DNA of 64,000 nt from Marinobacter changyiensis (GTDB lineage Bacteria > Pseudomonadota > Gammaproteobacteria > Pseudomonadales > Oleiphilaceae): the NCBI RefSeq assembly GCF_009193265.1, contig NZ_VZZZ01000001.1, positions 868,001 through 932,000 of the forward strand. Direction: 5' to 3'. Within the stretch, counting starts at the first letter, position 1. Each line of letters opens with the position of its first letter. A model generated the notes under the pieces. The model searched no databases. It was not told the DNA's origin and was given only the letters and a program-made list of their open reading frames with translations. Below, one piece after another: positions 17,947-26,943 of the stretch. A program made the position numbers and the translations under genes.

Positions 17947-18834
17947 ATGCTTGCCCAGATTCTTTCCACCATGTTGCCGGTGTTCCTGATTACCGCCTGC
18001 GGCACCCTATATGGCCGCTATCGCAGCCCGGACATCAAGGGCCTGAACACCCTGAACATGGAGCTGTTTGTGCCAATGCTGGTGTTCGCCGTGCTGGCGG
18101 ACCAACAGGCGCCGCTGCAGGAGTATGCCACGCTTGCCCTTGCCGCCGCTGTGGTGGTGCTGGGTTCGGGATTGCTGCTCTGGCCGGTGGCACGTTTCTT
18201 CAATTTGGATATTCGTACCTTCCTGCCACCGATGATGTTCAATAATTCCGGCAACATGGGGATACCGGTATTGGTGCTGGCCTTCGGAGAAGCCGCGCTG
18301 CCCGCTGCGGTCGTGCTGTTTATTGTGGAAATGCTGCTGCACTTTTCCGTCGGCCTGAAAATGCTGAACCCGCAAACCCCGGTCTGGCGGCTGCTGAAGA
18401 TTCCCGTAGTGATCGCCAGCATCGCCGGCCTCACGGTCAACATGAGCGGCCTGCCGATGCCGGACTGGTCCCTTGAAGCCCTCAACATGCTCGGTGGCGT
18501 CTGCATCCCGCTGATGCTGTTCACGCTCGGCGTGCGCATGCTGGATGTGGACTTCAGCGACTGGAAAACCGGGTTGCTGGGTGCGGTCGCCTGCCCCGCC
18601 AGCGGTCTGATACTGGCTTGGCCGCTGATCTACCTGCTCGATCTTCAGGGCCTGCAACTGGCGGCTTTGTGGGTGTTCGCAGCCTTGCCACCGGCGGTAC
18701 TCAACTACATGGTGGCCGAACAATACCAGCAGGAGCCTCACAAGGTTGCCTCTCTGGTACTGATCGGCAACCTCGGAAGCCTGGTAGTTATGCCGGTGGT
18801 TCTGGGGCTGGTATTCACCGCCGGGTACGGCTGA
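17947..18834 (+). CDS. AEC family (auxin efflux carrier type) permease
   Basis: 295-residue membrane protein with about 10 hydrophobic helices in two halves, starting LAQILSTMLPVFLITACGTLYGR and containing MELFVPMLVFAVLADQQ, FNNSGNMGIPVLVLAFGEAALP and LLMLFTLGVRM-like PLMLFTLGVRMLD motifs of the AEC family. Relatives move malate, malonate or auxin-like anions; substrate here is unknown. A GGAG box precedes the ATG. It is divergent from ybiT and 112 bases ahead of the DASS gene. Confidence 0.86.
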   Translation: MLAQILSTMLPVFLITACGTLYGRYRSPDIKGLNTLNMELFVPMLVFAVLADQQAPLQEYATLALAAAVVVLGSGLLLWPVARFFNLDIRTFLPPMMFNNSGNMGIPVLVLAFGEAALPAAVVLFIVEMLLHFSVGLKMLNPQTPVWRLLKIPVVIASIAGLTVNMSGLPMPDWSLEALNMLGGVCIPLMLFTLGVRMLDVDFSDWKTGLLGAVACPASGLILAWPLIYLLDLQGLQLAALWVFAALPPAVLNYMVAEQYQQEPHKVASLVLIGNLGSLVVMPVVLGLVFTAGYG

Positions 18835-18946
18835 ACACCTCGGATACTGACTTTCTGTTCATGGTTATTGCGGCTAGGCTTACGGGCAGGCTCAAGGGTA
18901 ATCGTGTCCTGACCTCAAGCCCCGCCAGCTGGAGCAGAGTTCTACC

Positions 18947-20407
18947 ATGACGGATTCAAGTAAGTGCCCTGAACAAGACGGCTTACCCCTATCCCGAGTG
19001 ATCGGATTGGCTCTGGGGCCGGTTTTCCTGCTTTTTACCCTGCTCACTTCAGCGCCGGAAGGCATGAGCGAAGAAGCCTGGGCCGCCCTGGGCATGATGC
19101 TGCTGATGGCCACCTGGTGGGCTACCGAAGCCATCCCTATCCCGGCCACCGCGCTGTTGCCGATCTGCCTGATTCCGGCCCTGGGTATTGGATCGATCAG
19201 GGAGGCCACCACGCCCTACGCCAACCCGATTATTTTTCTTTTCCTCGGGGGATTTACCCTGGGACTGGCGATGCAGCGCTGGAACCTGCACAAGCGTATT
19301 GCTCTGGCGACGCTGCTGGCGGTTGGTAATCAGCCAAAACGGCAGATAGCCGGCTTTATGCTCGCCACTGCATTTCTCAGCATGTGGGTCAGCAATACCG
19401 CCACCACTATCATGATGCTGCCGATCGGGTTATCGGTCATCAACATGATCGACAGTGATAACCACAATGCCGTGCGCCGCTTTGCCTCTGCCCTGTTGCT
19501 CGCAGTAGCCTATTCCGCCAGCGTCGGTGGCATCGCCACGCTGATCGGAACCCCTCCGAACGCTTTGCTGGCGGCCTACCTGGCGGATAACCACGAAATT
19601 AACGTGGGCTTCGCCCAATGGATGCTGGTGGGGGTTCCTGTCTCCCTGGTTATGCTGATCGTCATCTGGTGGTGGCTCACCCGGGCCGGCTTTGACTTTG
19701 GGAAGGACTCCGGAAGTAGCCAGTTGATGCGCGAACAACTTCACGACCTTGGCCCCCTGAGCCGGGGTGAAAAACTGATTGGTGTGGTGTTTGCGCTGAC
19801 AGCCGCCGCCTGGATACTCCAACCGCTGGTGTCAGACAGCCTGCTGCCCTGGCTCGACGACACCATCATCGCAATTACAGCGGCACTATTGCTGTTTCTG
19901 ATTCCGGTTGACCGTAGCCGGGGTGAATTCATCATGAACTGGGAAACCGCCGAGCAAATACCCTGGGGGGTGCTGCTGTTGTTCGGCGGTGGTCTGGCGA
20001 TGGCCAGTGCGATCAGCAGTTCCGGTTTGGCACAGTGGATTGCCGAGAGCCTTTCTGTCATCGGTGTACTCCCCGTGCTACTGATGATCGCGCTGGTGAC
20101 AGCAGTGATTATTTTCCTGACCGAAGTCACCAGTAACACGGCCACTGCGGCGGCCTTCCTCCCGCTGATGGGCGCCCTGGCGATCTCCCAGGACCTGTCT
20201 CCGGTGCTGCTGGCGGTGCCGGCAGCGATCGCGGCCAGTTGCGCTTTTATGATGCCGGTAGCTACCCCGCCCAACGCTATCGTGTTTGGCAGTGGTCATC
20301 TGCGCATTGGTACCATGATCAATGCCGGGTTCTTGCTGAACCTGGTCGGTATTGTGGTGGTCACCCTGCTTGGCTATGCCTTGATGGGCTGGGTATTCGG
20401 GCTGTGA
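18947..20407 (+). CDS. DASS (SLC13) family anion:sodium symporter
   Basis: 486-residue permease with about 12 hydrophobic segments. PEGMSEEAWAALGMMLLMATWWATEAIPIPATALLP is the typical DASS N-terminal region; the two SNT signatures are present as MWVSNTATTIMMLPIG (~145) and VTSNTATAAAFLPLMG (~392), and the C-terminal MMPVATPPNAIVFGSG is intact. Members import succinate, malate, citrate or sulfate with Na+. A GGAG box precedes the ATG. Substrate is probably a C4-dicarboxylate, by family. Confidence 0.92.
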   Translation: MTDSSKCPEQDGLPLSRVIGLALGPVFLLFTLLTSAPEGMSEEAWAALGMMLLMATWWATEAIPIPATALLPICLIPALGIGSIREATTPYANPIIFLFLGGFTLGLAMQRWNLHKRIALATLLAVGNQPKRQIAGFMLATAFLSMWVSNTATTIMMLPIGLSVINMIDSDNHNAVRRFASALLLAVAYSASVGGIATLIGTPPNALLAAYLADNHEINVGFAQWMLVGVPVSLVMLIVIWWWLTRAGFDFGKDSGSSQLMREQLHDLGPLSRGEKLIGVVFALTAAAWILQPLVSDSLLPWLDDTIIAITAALLLFLIPVDRSRGEFIMNWETAEQIPWGVLLLFGGGLAMASAISSSGLAQWIAESLSVIGVLPVLLMIALVTAVIIFLTEVTSNTATAAAFLPLMGALAISQDLSPVLLAVPAAIAASCAFMMPVATPPNAIVFGSGHLRIGTMINAGFLLNLVGIVVVTLLGYALMGWVFGL

Positions 20408-20416
20408 ACGCCATCG

Positions 20417-21496
20417 CTAGCCGGTGGTGATGGCCACTTTCAGCACGCCATCGCGCTGGTGGGAGAACAGGTCATAGGCGGCCACAATATCGTCGAGCCG
20501 GAATTGATGCGTAACCAATCCGCTGAAATCGACCCGCCCGGACGCCACGATGTTGATCAGCCGTCGCATGCGCTCCTTTCCTCCGGGGCACAGGGAGGTC
20601 ACAATCCTGTGATCCCCCAATCCGGCATGTAAAGCGCCGAGCGGAATTGTCAGGTCACTGGAATACACCCCCAGGCTGGAAAGCGTGCCGCCCGGCTTCA
20701 ATACTCGCAACGCCGCCTCGAAGGTGGACTGCAGGCCGAGCGCCTCGATCGACGCATCGACCCCACGCCCGCCGGTGAGTTTCAGAATTTCACCGACCAC
20801 GTCCACTTTGTTGAAATTAAGGGTAATGTCAGCGCCCATTGAACGGGCAACATTCAGGCGTTCCTCGATACCATCCACCACGATGATCTGGCTGGCGCCC
20901 CGTAGCCTGGCCCCGGCGGTCGCGCACAAGCCGATAGGACCCTGAGCGAAAATCGCCACCAGGTCACCGATCTTGATATTGGCACTTTCGGCCCCGGCAA
21001 ACCCGGTCGACATAATGTCCGGACACATCAGCACCTGCTCGTCGGTCAAACCATCCGGTACCGGAGTCAGGTTGGCTTCGGCATCAGGCACCAGGGCAAA
21101 CTCGGCCTGGACGCCATCAATAGTATTACCGAACCGCCAACCGCCCATGGGTTTATAACCGTGAGCATGCTGATGGCCCCCGTCCTGGGCAGAATGACCA
21201 TCCTGACAGGCGTAGGAGGTAAAACCCGGACAGATGGCACCGGCGATGACTCGTTGACCCTCCTCATAGCCGCGTACATTGGCGCCGAGTTTTTCAATAA
21301 TGCCAACCGGCTCATGTCCCACCGTCAGACCGGGAGCCACCGGGTACTCCCCTTTCATGATGTGGACATCAGTGCCGCAAATGGTCGTGGTGGTAATGCG
21401 TATGAGGGCGTCATTCGGGCCGATATCCGGAATTTTCTTGTCCGCCAGCTCAATGCGGCCTGGTTCGACAAAAATCGCCGCTTTCATCATGGTCAT
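20417..21496 (-). CDS. zinc-dependent secondary alcohol dehydrogenase
   Basis: 359-residue medium-chain dehydrogenase. Catalytic zinc ligands appear in TICGTDVHI (C~40, D~43) and VGHEPVG (H~60, E~61); the third ligand region is MCPDIMSTGF (D~159), as in the Thermoanaerobacter/Clostridium isopropanol dehydrogenase group, and FAQGPIGLCATAGARLRG is the nucleotide-binding turn. The GWRFGNTIDGVQAEF stretch also matches that group. The four-cysteine structural zinc lobe is lacking, as in these relatives. AAGGAG lies 7 bases before the ATG. It likely oxidises secondary alcohols or reduces ketones with NAD(P)H. Confidence 0.87.
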   Translation of the reverse strand: MTMMKAAIFVEPGRIELADKKIPDIGPNDALIRITTTTICGTDVHIMKGEYPVAPGLTVGHEPVGIIEKLGANVRGYEEGQRVIAGAICPGFTSYACQDGHSAQDGGHQHAHGYKPMGGWRFGNTIDGVQAEFALVPDAEANLTPVPDGLTDEQVLMCPDIMSTGFAGAESANIKIGDLVAIFAQGPIGLCATAGARLRGASQIIVVDGIEERLNVARSMGADITLNFNKVDVVGEILKLTGGRGVDASIEALGLQSTFEAALRVLKPGGTLSSLGVYSSDLTIPLGALHAGLGDHRIVTSLCPGGKERMRRLINIVASGRVDFSGLVTHQFRLDDIVAAYDLFSHQRDGVLKVAITTG

Positions 21497-21637
21497 TGTT
21501 GCGCTCCTTTGCTGATCGGAACCGTACCCGGCCCGGAGGGAACTTATGCATCAGCTTAGGAGACAACCCGCGTCCGGATATTGATCCGCGTCAAAACAAG
21601 GTCCAAAGGGCAGTCCAGCCTCCGGGTCCGCAGGTGA

Positions 21638-23512
21638 TCAGAATGTGGTCGCCAGCACGGTGCCCATTTTCTCCTGCCCCAGCGCTTGTTCGAACCGGTC
21701 GCCGCTCCAGGCCGGATGACCGGCGATCATCACCATAGGCACCACACCATCAGACCGGTTCACCAGCTGTTCGTGCTGGAACTCTTCACGGAACTGGCGC
21801 CGGACGCTGTTGTGGTGATCGAACCGGCGCAAGGCGAAGGGGTCGATCAGTGTAATGTCGGCCTGATCCCCCACCTCGATGCTGCCGCCCTTGACGCCAA
21901 AAACCCGGGCAGGGTCCCGGGTCAGGCGCTTTACCATATAAGCGACATCTTCATCGCCGCCATCCGAGGCCAGCTTGAGGGCCCGAAGGTTGCCATCGTA
22001 GAACGCCATATTGGTCAGGTGCGCGCCGCTGTCGTTGAATCCGGGTAACAGCTGCGGGTCCATCAGCAGCTTGCGCACCACGGCTTCGTCCCGGTTGGCG
22101 GACACGGTATACCAGCTCAGCCGGCGGTCAAACGCCCGCAACATCCCGAGCATGAAATCGCCCTCGTCCCGGGCCTCGGCAAAGTATCCGGCCATGACGG
22201 CCTGCTCGGCATCGCTGAACGAGGCCTTGTCACCGGCGTTGAATGCCTTGACGCGATCAAAGACCGCCTCGAAGTCGAGGCCCTGCCAATCCGCGAGCGG
22301 GCAGACGTCAACGGTCATATCCGCCAGGGTGCGATTGAAGGCATAGTCTTCCAGCCTCAGCAGACGTTTGAGGCGAGCGAGGCCAAAGCCGCTTTTGCCG
22401 GTCATCCACATGGTCTTGAAGCGTTGGATGTAGTCCGGATCGTTCAGGATCTTCATGCGGGTGTCGCGGTCTTCCAGCTCGACCTCGTTCAGGGTACGAA
22501 GCTCGGCGATTTCTTCAGACAGTGGCGTCACGGCGCCATCCGACCACACCTTGAAGGGCGCGGCCAGGGCCTGGAGGTGAAAATCCCCCTTGAGCAGTCG
22601 TGAATTCAACACCCGGGCAAGCAGCCTGGCCAGGCGCACGATCTTGCGGTTGCTTTGCACGTCCAGCGCCGCCACCACCGTGGTTTTCAGCGGCTTGCCA
22701 TGGAGACGGCCACAGCTGAGCAGGAAGGTCTTGATGGTGCCGATGGTGCTGTCTTTCGGAGGTGTTGCCTGCCAGACCGCGCCTTTCTGGCGCACCACCT
22801 CGGTCAGCCTTTTGATTTCGGAATACTTGGCAAACTGCGTCGGTATGGTCTTGTGGGTGTTGGGCTGATTGGCCAGATAGTGGAACGGCAAGGCATCGGT
22901 GGAGAAGCCGGCATAACCGTCATCCAGGGCCTGTGCCAGCAAGGCTTCCATGGCCTGAAGCTCATCCTCGGTCGGGTCCCGGGAGACGCTTGCCTCAAAA
23001 CCCATGACCTCGATTCTCAACATCGAATGAGGCACCATTGTGACCAGATTCGGCCCGAGGCGGAGTGTGTGCAAATGCTCCAGGTAAGCCTTGGGGTTGT
23101 CCCAGTCGACTTTATCCGCCGTTGCCCGCAGCACTGACTTGGGGATGTTCTCAACCCGGGCATAGCAGTCCACGATCGGGTCGGCGCCGGCCCTGCGTTG
23201 CGAGCCGAACGCCAGACCCAGGCTGCAATTGGCAATCACCACGGTGGTGGTGCCATGACGGACGGATTCCGGCAGGCCCGGTGCGACTTCCAGCTCAAGG
23301 TCATAGTGGGTATGGATATCAAACAGGCCGGGCATGGCCCAACGTTCGCTGCCATCTATGGTCTTGCGCGCAAGACTGGCGTCCAGGTTCGGCCCCCGGG
23401 CGGCGATCCGGCCCTCGGCAATGGCAATGTCTTCAATCGGTGGCATTGGCGCGCCGCTGCCGTCAAAAACCTTTGCGCCCTGAATCAGGTAGTCCCAAGG
23501 TGTATCGCTCAT
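21638..23512 (-). CDS. N-acyl-D-amino-acid deacylase family amidohydrolase
   Basis: 624-residue metal-dependent hydrolase of amidohydrolase family 3. N-terminal beta-sandwich (LIQGAKVFDGSGAPMPPIEDIAIAEGRI), metal-site HTHYDLE near 63-69, a MVPHSMLRIEVMG segment that corresponds to VGHSxLR in D-aminoacylases, and PGFNDSGAHLTNMAFYDGNL plus GDQADITLIDP at the C-terminal end fit the family. ATG 23512 (MSDTPWDYL) starts the conserved fold; an upstream in-frame reading to 23707 lies over the truncated TetR gene in another frame and is not supported. Activity may be on N-acyl-D-amino acids or dipeptide-like amides. Confidence 0.87.
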   Translation of the reverse strand: MSDTPWDYLIQGAKVFDGSGAPMPPIEDIAIAEGRIAARGPNLDASLARKTIDGSERWAMPGLFDIHTHYDLELEVAPGLPESVRHGTTTVVIANCSLGLAFGSQRRAGADPIVDCYARVENIPKSVLRATADKVDWDNPKAYLEHLHTLRLGPNLVTMVPHSMLRIEVMGFEASVSRDPTEDELQAMEALLAQALDDGYAGFSTDALPFHYLANQPNTHKTIPTQFAKYSEIKRLTEVVRQKGAVWQATPPKDSTIGTIKTFLLSCGRLHGKPLKTTVVAALDVQSNRKIVRLARLLARVLNSRLLKGDFHLQALAAPFKVWSDGAVTPLSEEIAELRTLNEVELEDRDTRMKILNDPDYIQRFKTMWMTGKSGFGLARLKRLLRLEDYAFNRTLADMTVDVCPLADWQGLDFEAVFDRVKAFNAGDKASFSDAEQAVMAGYFAEARDEGDFMLGMLRAFDRRLSWYTVSANRDEAVVRKLLMDPQLLPGFNDSGAHLTNMAFYDGNLRALKLASDGGDEDVAYMVKRLTRDPARVFGVKGGSIEVGDQADITLIDPFALRRFDHHNSVRRQFREEFQHEQLVNRSDGVVPMVMIAGHPAWSGDRFEQALGQEKMGTVLATTF

Positions 23513-23519
23513 ATCCGCC

Positions 23520-23771
23520 TCACGTATTGTTGTTGTTCTGATGTTGCTGCAAGTTCGCAAACCGTTGACGGGTGACCTCCAACGGCACATCGTCCCTGTT
23601 GTGGAAGTATTGGCAAAAGGGGCCAGTGGCGACGCCCGCACCATCCGCGAGGGATTTTGCCGTGGTCCCTGCAAAGTCCTGACTGGAGAGTTTCCCGAAA
23701 ACGGCATGCAGTAGTGCGTTACGCTTGCGAATTGCTTTCTTCCGGGGCGGTGTTGGTTTCATGATCATCAA
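23520..23771 (-). pseudogene. truncated TetR-family regulator (DNA-binding domain only)
   Basis: 83 residues starting MMIMKPTPPRKKAIRKRN. The segment RNALLHAVFGKLSSQDFAGTTAKSLADGAGVATGPFCQYF is a TetR N-terminal HTH (IL-A-F-x-G-T--IA--AGV--G-xYxxF). The reading frame stops 7 bases before the amidohydrolase start, and no ligand-binding domain (usual total ~190-220) follows in any frame. It may be a decayed regulator or a small stand-alone DNA-binding protein; its position directly upstream of the hydrolase gene suggests it once controlled it. Confidence 0.6.
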
Positions 23772-23883
23772 AAACCAAACCTGACGTCAAGTTCAGCTGT
23801 CAGTGGCTCAACAAGGTGGCGCAGGTCAAAACCGGCGAAGCGATTCCCGCTCGCTCTCGCTCAGGGGGCGAGCATCTCTTCCA

Positions 23884-25302
23884 TCATTTTATTAAGAGGT
23901 TGAGGTGCCTTATTAAACGTTTAACTTCATGTTTCAACGTCTCTCCCGAGAGCATACCAACTCCCAGGATAAGTCCTGAACGCAGATCTGTATCGGCGCA
24001 TACGGTGCTTAACGGCCGTACCACCAAGTGCTCTTTCAGAAGTGACCTGGCAATAGCTACATCGTCAACCTGGGATTCAAACTCAATGCACAAACTAATA
24101 GCGTGGCTGGGTGGCGAGATATGGCGCACATTAGGTAATCTCTTGAGATGATCGTGAACGACTTGCTGACGCCCCAGATACTCCCTTTGTATGCGTCGAC
24201 ACCAAGCATCCAGGTCACCGTCAAATATGAATTGTGCCAACACTGCCTGATCAAGCATACGGCCTTCGCGGAAAAGCTCGCTGCGCAATCGGTTGAGAGG
24301 GGAGGCGAGGTGTTTCGGAACCACCAGGTATCCCAAACGCAAGCCAGGAAATATCATTTTAGAAAACGAGCCCGCCAATATATGGCGGTCAGACCGGGGG
24401 TCAAAGAGTAGGTTGACGTGATCGTCCTGACTGAACTCGTAGTCATCTTCAATAATATAGGCGGGGTCAAGCGCTTGGCATAAATGGCGCTTGTCCTCAA
24501 TGCATGTGGGTACGCTGAGGGGATAATGATGCCCCCCCATCAGGTAGGCTAACTGAATTGGCCTGGATGACTCAGGAAGTACATGGCCGGTGCCAGGTGT
24601 CCACGAAATCATTTCAAGCTCAAGGTTGGAGGCGGTAAACACTTTACGGGCCCCCCAGTAGCAGGGCGATTCTATCGCCACTGTATCCCCCGCATCAGCG
24701 AGAGCCATAGCGCAAAGCTGCATCCCGTTATGGGTACCGTCGGTAATGATAATTTGTTCGATGTCGCAATCAATGCGACGCCAGCGCTGTAAAAAATCGC
24801 GGATGGCTCTCTTAAGAGGGCCATAACCACCCGTAGAATAAGAGAGCAACAGGGCATTCTGGGGTACTGTCACACTCGCGTACAGTTGTCGCCATTTACG
24901 AATCGGAAACCTGGCAATATCAGGAATACCAGGTACGAAAGAGCCACTTTGTACCATGCCAGCCCCGGGATCCCGGAGCACTCGCTGAGCCCGCAGAGAA
25001 AGGCGGGGTTCAGGTGTTTCTGAGGGGATATCAGAAGCGCGGTGGGTCGACCAGGTACCCTTACCATGGTGGGTTACCAGAAGCTCCTCTTTAATTAACG
25101 TGTTGATTGCCCCTGCCAGTGTATGTCTGGAGATACTCAGCGTCTTGGCAAGCGTTCTGTGCCCGGGTAGGCGCGTAGCACCTGACCATATTTGTGTAAC
25201 AGCCTGCCTGAGTGTCTGCTCAACGCGTACTTGCTTGCTTAATGTTGAGGACTGCCGGCTGAATAGGTTATCCAGCTGTTGCAATACTTTTTCCTGTTCC
25301 AT
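23884..25302 (-). CDS. MocR-type GntR regulator with aminotransferase domain
   Basis: 472 residues: wHTH of the GntR type at about 25-90 (LPGHRTLAKTLSISRHTLAGAINTL), then a fold-type I aminotransferase-like domain from ~115. PLP lysine is in GSFSKMIFPGLRLGY (~312), and IIEDDYEFS holds the pyridine-N aspartate. The usual TPxHQxP motif reads LMGGHHYPLS. It is divergent from gabD and likely activates gabDT with a GABA-PLP or related effector, like GabR. Codon use is more A/T-rich than in the gene neighbours at 14-23 kb. The likely binding repeats are at 25382-25411. Confidence 0.88.
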   Translation of the reverse strand: MEQEKVLQQLDNLFSRQSSTLSKQVRVEQTLRQAVTQIWSGATRLPGHRTLAKTLSISRHTLAGAINTLIKEELLVTHHGKGTWSTHRASDIPSETPEPRLSLRAQRVLRDPGAGMVQSGSFVPGIPDIARFPIRKWRQLYASVTVPQNALLLSYSTGGYGPLKRAIRDFLQRWRRIDCDIEQIIITDGTHNGMQLCAMALADAGDTVAIESPCYWGARKVFTASNLELEMISWTPGTGHVLPESSRPIQLAYLMGGHHYPLSVPTCIEDKRHLCQALDPAYIIEDDYEFSQDDHVNLLFDPRSDRHILAGSFSKMIFPGLRLGYLVVPKHLASPLNRLRSELFREGRMLDQAVLAQFIFDGDLDAWCRRIQREYLGRQQVVHDHLKRLPNVRHISPPSHAISLCIEFESQVDDVAIARSLLKEHLVVRPLSTVCADTDLRSGLILGVGMLSGETLKHEVKRLIRHLNLLIK

Positions 25303-25349
25303 GCCGCGATGTTCTCACTCTCAACGTTGTCGTGGGGGTCTTTTCAGCT

Positions 25350-25365
25350 AGTGTCCCGTCTGGCT
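25350..25365 (+). repeat. single copy of the AGTGTCCCGTCTGGCT repeat
   Basis: AGTGTCCCGTCTGGCT is identical to the reverse complement of the right arm of the inverted repeat at 14743-14797, and TAGTGNCCCGTCTGGCT is shared with the left arm. Here it has no partner arm. It lies between the MocR gene and gabD. Confidence 0.6.
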
Positions 25366-25381
25366 GAGTTTTCCAATATGC

Positions 25382-25411
25382 AAAAGTGGTCTGGTCTAAC
25401 TTAAAAGTGGT
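25382..25411 (+). promoter_or_regulatory. direct repeats, likely MocR binding site
   Basis: AAAAGTGGT occurs at 25382-25390 and again at 25403-25411, a 21-base period that equals two helical turns and puts both copies on the same DNA face. CTGGTCTAACTT between them resembles half-sites described for TauR-type MocR regulators. Direct repeats at this spacing are characteristic for MocR/GabR proteins. The site lies between the divergent mocR and gabD. Confidence 0.6.
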
Positions 25412-25474
25412 GCATGCATTGGCGTGTCTTTCACTGTTACGTTGCCAGCCCATCACGCAACTCAGGAGAGCAGT

Positions 25475-26926
25475 ATGAGCTTTATCGAACAGTGGCTGCA
25501 CGATGCCGTTCCCTGCCTGATTGGCAACGAGTGGCGCACCGGTGAGCACACCTTCCCCGTGGATAACCCTGCCAGTGGCAAAGTATTGGCGCGGGTGGCC
25601 GATATGGGGGCCGATGATGCCCGAGACGCGGTGGCCGCAGCCTACAATGCCGGTGGTGCCTGGCGCGCCACCCCGGTGAAACAGCGTTCAGCTGTGTTGC
25701 GCCGCTGGTTTGAGTTGATTACCCAACATGCCGATGAGCTTGCTCGTCTGATGACGTTAGAGCAAGGCAAACCGCTGGCCGAGGCGCGGGGTGAAGTCAC
25801 CTACGGCGCATCCTTTATCGAGTTTTTTGCCGAAGAAGCCAAGCGCATGGCCGGGGAAACGCTGCCCAGCCATGGCGCGGATAAACGTTTATTGGTCCTG
25901 CGTGAGCCGGTCGGCGTGGTCGCGGCCATTACGCCGTGGAACTTCCCGCTGGCGATGATTACCCGCAAATGTGGGCCTGCCCTCGCCGCGGGTTGCACGG
26001 TGGTCATCAAGCCTGCCGAAGCTACGCCGCTAACGGCCCTGGCCGCCGCCTATTTAGCGCTCGAAGCCGGTTTGCCCGCGGGCACGATCAACGTGATTAC
26101 GGCATCTTCGCCTGCGGCAGTGGGCGAGGTGCTGACCACCGACCCACGGGTGCGCAAAGTCTCGTTTACCGGCTCGACCCCAGTAGGCAAACGCCTGCTC
26201 GCCCAGTGTGCCAGCACGGTAAAAAAAGCCGCCATGGAGCTTGGCGGCAATGCACCGTTTATCGTGTTCGACGATGCCGATGTGGAGGCCGCCGTGGAAG
26301 GCGCGATTGTCTCCAAGTTCCGCAATGCGGGACAGACTTGCGTATGTACTAATCGCTTCCTGGTGCAGGACGGTATCTATGATGCCTTTGTCACTAAGCT
26401 CACCGAACGTGTGAAAGCGCTGAAAGTGGGCGATGGCCTGACTGAGGGAAGCACCATTGGCCCGCTAATCAACCAAGCCGCGGTAGATAAAGTGCAGCGC
26501 CATGTGGATGACGCCGTTAACCAGGGCGCGCGCTTACTTTGCGGTGGGGAACCTCATGGGGCGGGCGAGCGGTTCTTTACCCCCACGGTGCTGGCGGATG
26601 TCACAACCCGCATGGTGGTGGCCGCTGAAGAGACCTTTGGCCCTGTGGCGCCGGTGTTTCGCTTTCAGCGTGATGACGAGGCCATTGAAATGGCCAACGC
26701 TACGCCGTTCGGCCTGGCCGCCTACTTTTACACCACGGACTACCGCCGCATTTGGCGAACCATGGAAAAGCTGGAGTACGGCATGGTAGGCGTCAATGAG
26801 GGGCTGATTTCCACCGAGCTTGCGCCGTTTGGCGGCGTGAAGGAGTCAGGTCTGGGCCGCGAAGGCTCCCACCACGGGTTGGATGAATTCACCGAGTTGA
26901 AGTACGTCTGCATCGGCGGTCTTTAA
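25475..26926 (+). CDS. gabD: succinate-semialdehyde dehydrogenase
   Basis: 483-residue aldehyde dehydrogenase that oxidises succinic semialdehyde to succinate with NAD(P)+. ITPWNFPLAMITRK (~152-165), the catalytic glutamate in MELGGNAPF (~254) and the nucleophile in NAGQTCVCTNRF (~287, with the second cysteine two residues on, as in bacterial GabD) are intact. ATG 25475 follows AGGAGA; an ATG at 25424 would add an unconserved leader over the regulatory region. It lies 17 bases ahead of gabT and is probably co-transcribed with it. Confidence 0.94.
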   Translation: MSFIEQWLHDAVPCLIGNEWRTGEHTFPVDNPASGKVLARVADMGADDARDAVAAAYNAGGAWRATPVKQRSAVLRRWFELITQHADELARLMTLEQGKPLAEARGEVTYGASFIEFFAEEAKRMAGETLPSHGADKRLLVLREPVGVVAAITPWNFPLAMITRKCGPALAAGCTVVIKPAEATPLTALAAAYLALEAGLPAGTINVITASSPAAVGEVLTTDPRVRKVSFTGSTPVGKRLLAQCASTVKKAAMELGGNAPFIVFDDADVEAAVEGAIVSKFRNAGQTCVCTNRFLVQDGIYDAFVTKLTERVKALKVGDGLTEGSTIGPLINQAAVDKVQRHVDDAVNQGARLLCGGEPHGAGERFFTPTVLADVTTRMVVAAEETFGPVAPVFRFQRDDEAIEMANATPFGLAAYFYTTDYRRIWRTMEKLEYGMVGVNEGLISTELAPFGGVKESGLGREGSHHGLDEFTELKYVCIGGL

Positions 26927-26943
26927 ATAAAAGGTAACGAGAA

